Below are positions 1 to 5,263 of a stretch of DNA of 5,263 nt, in pieces. The stretch spans positions 1 to 5,263 of the forward strand of contig CAIMVB010000466.1 in NCBI GenBank assembly GCA_903844785.1, read 5' to 3'. The stretch's first letter is position 1; each line of letters begins with the position of its first letter. The position numbers and the translations under genes were made by a program. The notes under the pieces are model-generated. The model did not search any database, was not told where the DNA came from, and worked only from the letters and a program-made list of their open reading frames with translations. The DNA is from an uncultured Rhodospirillales bacterium (lineage in GTDB: Bacteria; Pseudomonadota; Alphaproteobacteria; Acetobacterales; Acetobacteraceae).

Positions 1-1634
1 AAAAGGCCGGCGTGCCGCTGCTGCCTGGCTATCACGGTGCAGAACAGGGCGCAGCGTTTCTGGAAGGTGAAGCAAAGCGCATCGGCTTCCCCCTTGTCAT
101 AAAGGCGGTTGCCGGCGGCGGCGGGCGCGGCATGCGCGTGGTGCGCGCGGCAGCAGATTTCGCGGCTGCGCTGCAATCAGCACGGCAGGAAGGGGCTTCG
201 GCGTTTGGTGATGATCGCGTGCTGATCGAACGCTATCTGGAACGCCCGCGCCATATCGAAGTGCAGGTGTTTGGCGATTCTCATGGCAATGCGGTGCATT
301 TGTTTGAACGCGACTGTTCCGCGCAGCGCCGCCACCAGAAAGTGATTGAAGAAGCCCCGGCACCCGGTATCAGCGCCGAGATGCGCCAAGCCATGGGCGC
401 AGCGGCGGTGGCGGCTGCCAAGGCAGTGCAATATCACGGCGCCGGCACGGTTGAATTCATCGCGCAAGATGGCGGCTTCTACTTTCTGGAAATGAATACA
501 CGCCTGCAGGTGGAACATCCGGTGACAGAAGCCATTACCGGCTTTGATCTGGTTGAATGGCAGTTGCGTGTTGCTGCTGGTGAAAAACTGCCGGTACAAC
601 AAAGCGATATTCACGCCCAAGGCCATGCGATGGAATTACGGCTTTACGCCGAAGACCCGGCGCGGGATTTCGCCCCTTCCATTGGCACGCTGCAGGTCTT
701 CCGGCTTTCTGAACAGGGCTTACGGATTGATTCAGGCTTCGTCGCCGGTGATCGCATCAGCATCCATTATGATGCCATGGTGGCGAAAATGATTGCCCAT
801 GCGCCAACCCGGGCAGAGGCGATTGCGCGGCTGCGCGCGGGCCTCGCGCATTCCGACTTTATCGGCGTGGCGCATAATCTGGATATGCTGGATCGTATTC
901 TGGCTCATCCAGATTTTGCCTCAGGCACGATTGATACCGGCTTTATCGGGCGAAACGCTGAAACACTACTGACTCCAAAGCTGAAGCCCTCACCGCAGGT
1001 GCTGGCGCTGGCAGCACTCGGCGTGCTCACGCTGGAAGAAGAAGCTGCCCACGCCCATGCCGCCGCAAATGCTGATCCGCATTCACCCTGGCATGCGACG
1101 GATCATTGGTGGGTAAATACGCGCCCCACGCGGGTATTTGAATTCCGCCATGAAGATGAAACCCACGCCGTAACACTTGCACCAGCGGCGGATGGATGGC
1201 GCATCAGTGCGGGCGGCGCAGCAATCACCGCAGGCCACGCCAAGTTGGAAGCGGGCTCCGTTCATGCGCTGCTGGATGGAATGCGGCTTTCCGCGTCCAT
1301 CCATCGTGGAGGCGAAACAATCAGCCTGCGCCACGCCGGACAAAGCTGGCGCTTTGTGCTGCCCGATCCCATCGCGCGTGCCGGTGAAGAAGAAGGTGGT
1401 GATGACCGGCTGATGGCACCCCTACCCGGTCAGGTCACGCAGCTATTGGCGCGCGAGGGCCAGGAAGTGGCGCGCGGCGATGCGCTGGTGATACTTGAGG
1501 CGATGAAAACCGTCTTCCGCCTGACCGCGCCGCGTGACGGCAGGATTGCAACCATTTCCTGCCGCGTTGGGGAAACCGTGCGGGAAGGGCAAATCCTTCT
1601 GCAATTCGCCGCCGAGGAAGACGAGCCAACCTAA
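1..1634 (+). CDS. Biotin-dependent acyl-CoA carboxylase alpha subunit (biotin carboxylase + biotinyl domain), 5' truncated
   Basis: Catalyses ATP-dependent carboxylation of its own biotin; a separate beta subunit then passes the carboxyl to an acyl-CoA (methylcrotonyl-, propionyl- or geranyl-CoA), typically in leucine, odd-chain or terpenoid breakdown. The frame is open to the left edge (codons from base 3, reading KAGVPLLPGYHG), so the true start lies upstream; roughly 110-120 N-terminal residues are missing compared with typical ~655-residue family members. Counting the GTG at 12 as residue 1: ATP-grasp glycine loop AGGGGRGM at 34-41, the ERDCSAQRRHQK segment near 98-109, catalytic EMNTRLQVEHP at 160-170, and the RLYAEDP segment. 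A diverged linker domain follows, then a C-terminal biotinyl domain with EAMKT; the biotin-accepting lysine codon is 1506-1508. The usual methionine after that lysine is threonine here. The fused biotinyl domain argues against AccC of fatty acid synthesis. No beta subunit is in view, so the acyl-CoA substrate stays open. Confidence 0.95.
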   Translation, partial: KAGVPLLPGYHGAEQGAAFLEGEAKRIGFPLVIKAVAGGGGRGMRVVRAAADFAAALQSARQEGASAFGDDRVLIERYLERPRHIEVQVFGDSHGNAVHLFERDCSAQRRHQKVIEEAPAPGISAEMRQAMGAAAVAAAKAVQYHGAGTVEFIAQDGGFYFLEMNTRLQVEHPVTEAITGFDLVEWQLRVAAGEKLPVQQSDIHAQGHAMELRLYAEDPARDFAPSIGTLQVFRLSEQGLRIDSGFVAGDRISIHYDAMVAKMIAHAPTRAEAIARLRAGLAHSDFIGVAHNLDMLDRILAHPDFASGTIDTGFIGRNAETLLTPKLKPSPQVLALAALGVLTLEEEAAHAHAAANADPHSPWHATDHWWVNTRPTRVFEFRHEDETHAVTLAPAADGWRISAGGAAITAGHAKLEAGSVHALLDGMRLSASIHRGGETISLRHAGQSWRFVLPDPIARAGEEEGGDDRLMAPLPGQVTQLLAREGQEVARGDALVILEAMKTVFRLTAPRDGRIATISCRVGETVREGQILLQFAAEEDEPT

Positions 1635-1636
1635 AA

Positions 1637-2602
1637 TCACCCAGGCTTCGCACCGGTTGCGCGCAGAATTGGCACCCATTTATCGGTCTCGGCACGAATG
1701 AAGCGCGCTGATGCGGCAGGGTCATTCGGCAAGGGATCAACCCCCGCATCCGCAAAGCGCTGGCGTATCGCTGGATCATTCAGCACTTGCGTCACCGCTG
1801 TTGAAAGCGCGCTGATGATTTCAGCGGGCGTTCCTGTTGGCGCGTAAAGCGCCTGCCAGGAAGAAGCCGCGTAACCCGCGACGCCGGCTTCTTGCAGCGT
1901 CGGCAAATCCGGCAGCAATTGCGAACGCCGCGGTGTTGTGACAGCCAGGCCGCGCGCCTTGCCGTCCCGCACCAAGGGCGCCAGCAGCGTTTGGCTATCA
2001 ATCACGAAATCCACCCGCCCGGCCATGAAATCCGTCACCGCCGCTGGTGTTCCGCGATATTGCACAATGGTGAAATCCACACCCGCGAGTTTCTTCAGCA
2101 ATTCGCCAGCAAGATGCGAAGCGGCGCCAATCCCAGTAGTGGCGAAGGTGGCTTCACCGCGCTTGTCACGCAGCCAAGCCAGTAGTTGCGGCACATCGCG
2201 CACCGGCAGTGAAGGATGCACCGCAACCAGAAAGCTTTGATCACCCAGTGTCGAAATCGGAATGAAATCCGCAATCGAATCAAAACCAGCATCAGGGTAA
2301 AGCGCTGGGATCACGCTATGCGCAGCGCCATTCAGTAGCAACGTATGGCCATCCGGCACCGCGCGCGCCACGCTACGCGCACCGATGGTGCTGCCCGCGC
2401 CAGGCTGATTTTCAACCACCACAGGCTGGCCCAGCAAGCGCGGCAAAGGTTCCGTGACAATGCGCGCCACCACATCAATGATCCCGCCGGCAGCAAAGGG
2501 CACAATCACGCGAATGGGTCGTGATGGGTAGCGGCTTTGGGCAAAAGCAGGCGCGGCGAGCGCACTACCGGCCAATGCCAGAAATTCACGGCGTTGCAAC
2601 AT
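1637..2602 (-). CDS. Tripartite tricarboxylate transporter substrate-binding protein (Bug/TctC family)
   Basis: Periplasmic receptor of 321 residues, the usual length for the Bug/TctC family, which captures carboxylates and other small solutes for TctAB-type membrane partners. The N-terminus MLQRREFLALAGSALAAPAFA has a twin-arginine-like RRxFL motif, a hydrophobic stretch and an AFA|Q signal-peptidase site after residue 21, so export by Tat is plausible. The mature protein opens with the family signature YPSRPIRVIVPFAAGG, followed by GQPVVVENQPGAGSTIGA and PDGHTLLLN; mid-protein GIGAASHLAGEL and VQYRGTPAAVTDFMAGRVD are also typical. The start at 2602 has an AAGGA Shine-Dalgarno site seven bases upstream. 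It is the last gene of the gdx-puuE-cupin cluster, 29 bases after the cupin. No TctA or TctB membrane subunit is in view; solitary receptors of this family are common in proteobacteria. The ligand cannot be read from sequence; the neighbours suggest a ureide or related amide (inference). Confidence 0.93.
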   Translation of the reverse strand: MLQRREFLALAGSALAAPAFAQSRYPSRPIRVIVPFAAGGIIDVVARIVTEPLPRLLGQPVVVENQPGAGSTIGARSVARAVPDGHTLLLNGAAHSVIPALYPDAGFDSIADFIPISTLGDQSFLVAVHPSLPVRDVPQLLAWLRDKRGEATFATTGIGAASHLAGELLKKLAGVDFTIVQYRGTPAAVTDFMAGRVDFVIDSQTLLAPLVRDGKARGLAVTTPRRSQLLPDLPTLQEAGVAGYAASSWQALYAPTGTPAEIISALSTAVTQVLNDPAIRQRFADAGVDPLPNDPAASARFIRAETDKWVPILRATGAKPG

Positions 2603-2631
2603 TGATTTTTCCTTTTTTTAAAACCGAAAAC
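2603..2631 (-). promoter_or_regulatory. Leader of the TctC-type gene with Shine-Dalgarno site
   Basis: This is the longest spacer inside the cluster. Read on the minus strand it is A-rich, with a run of seven A's ending in AAGGA (2610-2614), seven bases from the ATG. The A-rich, unstructured leader should favour ribosome loading. It shows no hairpin followed by a T tract, so it gives no sign of a terminator between cupin and receptor genes. Confidence 0.6.
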
Positions 2632-2949
2632 TCACGTGCCCCCGACGGGCTGGAAATCATAAGTGCCGATGCCTTGCAGAATGGCAAAACGGCAGCGTTC
2701 GCCCCCCTTCCCCGTCACGCGATGCGCGCGCTTCGCCGGTACGGCATGCATCTGCCCCGGCGCCAATTCCACGCTTTCACGCGGCGCGCGCATTTCAATC
2801 ACCATCGGGCCATCCATGCACCAGAAAGTGTCGGTGACTTCACTATGCCAATGCCAAGGCACTTCCTGCCCGGCGGCAAGCGTCAGGATTTGCATGCGAA
2901 GCCCCGGGGCTTCAGCAATCAATTCGCGCTTCTCAAGCGGATAGGACAT
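2632..2949 (-). CDS. Small single-domain cupin protein
   Basis: A 105-residue protein with one cupin beta-barrel. Motif 1 fits G(X)5HXH(X)4(D)(X)6G: G27, H33, H35, D40, G47, with Asp where the classical Glu stands (Glu37 is a possible stand-in). Motif 2 is degenerate: P71 and H76 are kept, but the usual Gly is Lys73 and the closing Asn is absent. H33, H35 and H76 would be the metal-ligand candidates. I chose the start at 2949 (MSYPLEKRE) because an AAGGGA site lies six bases upstream and the frame upstream of it overlaps the end of the allantoinase gene. It is 10 bases downstream of puuE. Ureidoglycine aminohydrolase of the ureide pathway is also a cupin but is a two-domain protein of about 260 residues, so this is not an obvious member. 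It could be an enzyme (isomerase, hydrolase) or a ligand-binding accessory protein; the exact function is not recognisable. Confidence 0.85.
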   Translation of the reverse strand: MSYPLEKRELIAEAPGLRMQILTLAAGQEVPWHWHSEVTDTFWCMDGPMVIEMRAPRESVELAPGQMHAVPAKRAHRVTGKGGERCRFAILQGIGTYDFQPVGGT

Positions 2950-2955
2950 GGCTTT

Positions 2956-2961
2956 TCCCTT
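2956..2961 (-). promoter_or_regulatory. Shine-Dalgarno site of the cupin gene, overlapping the puuE stop codon
   Basis: On the minus strand the puuE stop and the ribosome site are fused as TAAGGGA, six bases before ATG at 2949. This decides the cupin start in favour of 2949 over the longer open frame reaching 3027, and it predicts translational coupling between the two genes. Confidence 0.7.
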
Positions 2962-3901
2962 ATGCTTTCGGCGGATGCTTCGCCCACCAATGACGCGCAA
3001 TATCAGCACGGCGACACACCCAGACATCTGGCGTTGCCGCCACCTTGTCCAGAAAACGCGCCAAGGCCGCGGCGCGTCCGGGCCGGCCGATCAAACGGCA
3101 ATGCAACCCAACCGACATCATCTTGGGCGCCCCCGCGCGGCCTTCCGCCAGCAAGGTTTCGAATGAATCGGTCATGTATTGTTCCCAGCCATCAGGGGCT
3201 GAAAAACCCGGCGGCACCGCATATTTCATGTCGTTATTATCAAGAGTGTAGGGAATGATCAGCATCGGCTTGCCCGCCGCGGTTACGTAAAACGGCAAAT
3301 CATCCGCATAGGAATCCGAATCATACAAAAACCCACCATGCTCCGCGACCAGGCGGCGCGTATTGGGGCTGATGCGGCCGGTATACCAGCCAACCGGGCG
3401 CGTGCCGGTCAGGCGTTCAATCACGTCAACGCAGCGCGCAATCTCAGCACGTTCCGTCGCTTCATCCACATTGTGGTAATCGATCCAGCGCCAGGCATGG
3501 GATGCAACCTCATGCCCCGCATCGGCGAAGGCGCGCGCAACCGTTGGGTTCAGTTCCAATGCCCGACCCACACCATAAACAGTAAATGGCAGCTTGCGCG
3601 CGGCAAAGGCGCGCAGAATGCGCCACACGCCAGCACGCGCGCCGTAATCGAATTGGCTTTCCACGGTGCGGTTGCGTTCACCCAAAATCGGCGAACCGCC
3701 CGGCACTTCATGCAAATATAATTCGCTGCCGGCATCGCCGTTCAGCACGGTATTCTCACCGCCTTCTTCGTAGTTCAGCACGAAGGAAAGCGCGAGCTTC
3801 GCGCCATTCGGCCATTGCGGGTCCGGCGGATTGGCGCCATAGCCCAGGAAATCGCGCGGATAATCAGTATCCGCCGCCATCATATGGGAAGTGTCCGTCA
3901 T
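2960..3901 (-). CDS. puuE: PuuE-type allantoinase (polysaccharide deacetylase fold)
   Basis: PuuE opens the hydantoin ring of allantoin to give allantoate, a step of cytoplasmic urate/ureide breakdown. The 313-residue protein keeps the family landmarks throughout: YPRDFLGYGANPPDPQWP (14-31), FVLNYEEGGEN (40-50), YGARAGVWR (86-94), GHEVASHAWRWIDY (129-142), RPVGWYTGR (168-176), GGFLYDSDSY, IPYTLDNNDMKY, and GLHCRLIGRPGR near 265-276. In ordinary NodB deacetylases an Asp-Asp pair and an HxxxH motif bind metal; here these positions read EE (45-46) and HAWRW (135-139), matching the metal-independent allantoinase branch. ATG 3901 has a GGAGAGGGGG tract directly upstream; Met7 and Met8 are possible later starts. 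It begins 13 bases after gdx and ends 10 bases before the cupin. No other ureide-pathway gene (allantoate hydrolase, HIU hydrolase, OHCU decarboxylase) is in view, so a related cyclic amide substrate remains possible. Confidence 0.9.
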   Translation of the reverse strand: MTDTSHMMAADTDYPRDFLGYGANPPDPQWPNGAKLALSFVLNYEEGGENTVLNGDAGSELYLHEVPGGSPILGERNRTVESQFDYGARAGVWRILRAFAARKLPFTVYGVGRALELNPTVARAFADAGHEVASHAWRWIDYHNVDEATERAEIARCVDVIERLTGTRPVGWYTGRISPNTRRLVAEHGGFLYDSDSYADDLPFYVTAAGKPMLIIPYTLDNNDMKYAVPPGFSAPDGWEQYMTDSFETLLAEGRAGAPKMMSVGLHCRLIGRPGRAAALARFLDKVAATPDVWVCRRADIARHWWAKHPPKA

Positions 3902-3905
3902 ATCG

Positions 3906-3915
3906 CCCCCTCTCC
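3906..3915 (-). promoter_or_regulatory. Purine-rich Shine-Dalgarno tract of puuE
   Basis: The minus strand reads TAG GAGAGGGGG CGAT ATG, so the gdx stop codon runs into a strong ribosome-binding tract and the puuE start follows. This supports ATG 3901 over the internal Met7/Met8 and ties the two genes into one transcript. Confidence 0.65.
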
Positions 3916-4232
3916 TACGCCAATTTCAGCCCGATAATGCCAGCAGTAATCAGCGCCACGGAAGCCCAGCGTAGCGCGGTATTCGCATCGTCGAATAGCG
4001 TAATGCCCACCAGAAAGGCGCCCACCGCGCCAATGCCAGTCCAAACGGCATAGGCGGTGCCAACAGGAATTTCCCGCAAAGCCAGAAGCAACAACCCGCC
4101 ACTCGTAACGATGCAGGCAATGGCGAAGGCGAGCCAGCCGTAGCGCAGCCCGCCCGCAGCCCAACCAAGCTTGAGGCCAATCGGCCAACCGATTTCGCAA
4201 AGTCCCGCGAGCATCAAATAGATCCACGCCAT
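3915..4232 (-). CDS. gdx: Small multidrug resistance family transporter, Gdx/SugE guanidinium-exporter type
   Basis: A 105-residue inner-membrane protein with four hydrophobic segments (about residues 2-20, 31-51, 58-78 and 86-104), which in this family works as an antiparallel dimer exchanging substrate for protons. The essential membrane glutamate is E13. Aligned from memory to E. coli SugE/Gdx, the other residues lining the guanidinium site are also kept: G10, W16, S44, Y61 and W64 (S42, Y59 and W62 in E. coli, two residues shifted by a short insertion in the first loop). The block GTAYAVWTGIGAVGA is the strongest match. These residues favour the Gdx guanidinium branch over the quaternary-ammonium (Qac/EmrE) branch. 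The start at 4232 (MAWIYLM) matches the family N-terminus and has GAGG eight bases upstream; the open frame extends to 4298, but that extension is not family-like. First gene of the puuE-cupin-receptor cluster. Confidence 0.92.
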   Translation of the reverse strand: MAWIYLMLAGLCEIGWPIGLKLGWAAGGLRYGWLAFAIACIVTSGGLLLLALREIPVGTAYAVWTGIGAVGAFLVGITLFDDANTALRWASVALITAGIIGLKLA

Positions 4233-4378
4233 AAGCCGATCCTCAACCCCATTGCGAGAAGCCTGACAAATGCCGCAGATCAATAGATCAGACCCCATCG
4301 GCCGATTGCGGTACGATTGCGTTTCCCAATCAAGTGCGAACCAACCGACACGTCATTCAGCTTCGGCGGCCAGTATCG
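4233..4378 (-). other. Intergenic region upstream of gdx, probable site of the cluster promoter
   Basis: These 146 bases separate the GNAT stop from the gdx start. GAGG at 4241-4244 is the gdx ribosome site. I see no convincing -35/-10 pair. I also see no paired ACGR-loop hairpins of the guanidine-II (mini-ykkC) riboswitch and no recognisable guanidine-I or -III element, so known guanidine sensing by RNA is not supported. No hairpin plus T tract marks a terminator after the GNAT gene. The region does hold clustered short repeats (4303-4331) and the palindrome ATCGGCCGAT (4297-4306). Read-through from ilvC-GNAT into gdx cannot be excluded. Confidence 0.4.
4303..4331. repeat. Short direct and inverted repeats upstream of gdx, possible operator
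   Basis: On the plus strand CGATTGCG occurs at 4303-4310 and again at 4314-4321, an 11-base period close to one helical turn. The second copy also forms an inverted pair, GATTG (4315-4319) with CAATC (4327-4331) around seven bases. Another ATTGCG lies at 4251-4256. The arrangement resembles a multi-site repressor or activator binding region, but the units are short and could be chance. Confidence 0.35.
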
Positions 4379-4864
4379 TCACGGCGGGTCAAGTTCCTGC
4401 ACCAGCTCCAGCGCATAGCTCCGGAAGCCGGCCTTGCGATAGATGCGTTCGGCGCGATCATTACCGGTGAGCACACCAATATGAAGCCGCTTGCAGCCCG
4501 CTGCCCGGGCATGCGCCGTAGCAATTTCAAGCATGGCACGGAAGGCGCCCTGGCCCCGCGATGCTTCTTCGACGAAGGCGTCGCAGATCGAGCATTCACG
4601 ACGGTAATTGGGCGCGAGGAAAGGCGCCGCTTCCTCAACAGACAGGAAAAGGTGGCCGATGACCCGTCCTTCGGCCTCGGCAACCAGCATCAACCCACCA
4701 TTGGCTGTACGGCGCTTGAAGTAGGCGAGTACTGCTTCAGCGCTGGATGTTTCCGTTACGCGGTCCCCGGTGATCTCATTCTCGAACCGGTTCAGCGCAA
4801 CGGTATTCGCCAAAAGTGCCTCATGGTCGGCCTCTCTCGCAACTCTGACAAGAAAGGCCGCCAT
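4379..4864 (-). CDS. GNAT family N-acetyltransferase
   Basis: A 161-residue cytoplasmic protein with the GNAT fold, expected to move an acetyl group from acetyl-CoA to an amine on an unknown small molecule or protein. The N-terminal half (VRVAREADHEAL start, helices to about residue 56) leads into strands LMLVAEAEGRVIGHLFLSV (58-76). The acetyl-CoA-binding motif A is at 93-112, with a slightly unusual loop RGQGAFRAML in place of the usual RGxGxG/A. Motif B, GNDRAERIYRKAGF (134-147), carries the typical Asn135 and Tyr142, the latter the usual general acid. The gene starts four bases after the ilvC stop with no clear Shine-Dalgarno site close to its ATG, so translation probably depends on ribosomes finishing ilvC. 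The acceptor substrate cannot be predicted. Confidence 0.88.
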   Translation of the reverse strand: MAAFLVRVAREADHEALLANTVALNRFENEITGDRVTETSSAEAVLAYFKRRTANGGLMLVAEAEGRVIGHLFLSVEEAAPFLAPNYRRECSICDAFVEEASRGQGAFRAMLEIATAHARAAGCKRLHIGVLTGNDRAERIYRKAGFRSYALELVQELDPP

Positions 4865-4868
4865 GGCG

Positions 4869-5263
<395 letters not shown>

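Noticed and set aside
177..626. 149-codon open frame on the minus strand
   Set aside because: It lies wholly opposite the conserved biotin carboxylase coding sequence, has no recognisable domain and is explained by the GC-rich codon bias of the real gene.
1649..1661. Inverted repeat CGCA-ccggt-TGCG just after the carboxylase stop as a terminator
   Set aside because: The stem is only four base pairs, no T tract follows on either strand, and it lies inside the receptor coding sequence.
2950..3027. Upstream extension of the cupin reading frame
   Set aside because: The extra 26 residues overlap the allantoinase C-terminus, are not cupin-like, and a good Shine-Dalgarno site sits before the internal ATG at 2949.
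2521..3258. 245-codon open frame on the plus strand
   Set aside because: It runs antisense through three recognised minus-strand genes (receptor, cupin, allantoinase); its protein is low-complexity, rich in Pro/Arg/His, and has no family signature.
4233..4298. Upstream extension of the Gdx reading frame (MGSDLLICGIC...)
   Set aside because: Family members start at the MxW preceding the first membrane helix; the ATG at 4232 has its own GAGG site and gives the standard 105-residue length.

Overview
This 5.3 kb window is moderately GC-rich, gene-dense bacterial DNA, and every gene in it belongs to a known family. The gene content and codon use suggest a proteobacterium, most likely an alphaproteobacterium of the Rhodospirillales/Acetobacteraceae type. 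That placement is inferred from style (a Bug/TctC solute receptor, a CoA carboxylase with its biotin domain fused, GC-ending codons), not from a marker gene. No tRNA, rRNA, CRISPR array, insertion sequence or phage gene is visible, and no stretch over 300 bases lacks a gene.

Left part (1-1634, plus strand): the 3' four-fifths of a biotin-dependent acyl-CoA carboxylase alpha subunit, of the methylcrotonyl/propionyl/geranyl-CoA type. It has a biotin carboxylase domain, a linker domain and a C-terminal biotinyl domain. It meets the next gene tail to tail with only two bases between the stop codons.

Centre (1637-4232, minus strand, transcribed right to left): a tight four-gene cluster. It encodes a Gdx/SugE-type small multidrug resistance protein (guanidinium exporter family), a PuuE-type allantoinase of the polysaccharide deacetylase fold, a 105-residue single-domain cupin, and an exported tripartite-tricarboxylate-transporter receptor (Bug/TctC family). 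Gaps are 13, 10 and 29 bases and each start has a Shine-Dalgarno-like site, so this looks like one operon. Taken together it resembles a small module for taking up and hydrolysing a nitrogen-rich cyclic amide or ureide, with an exporter for a guanidino by-product. The physiological link is inference. This cluster is the most interesting part of the window.

Right part (4379-5263, minus strand): the C-terminal domain of ketol-acid reductoisomerase (ilvC, branched-chain amino acid synthesis), running off the right edge. It is followed after only four bases by a GNAT N-acetyltransferase gene that is probably translationally coupled to it. A 146-base gap with short repeated motifs separates this pair from the gdx cluster and is the best place for a promoter or operator of that cluster.
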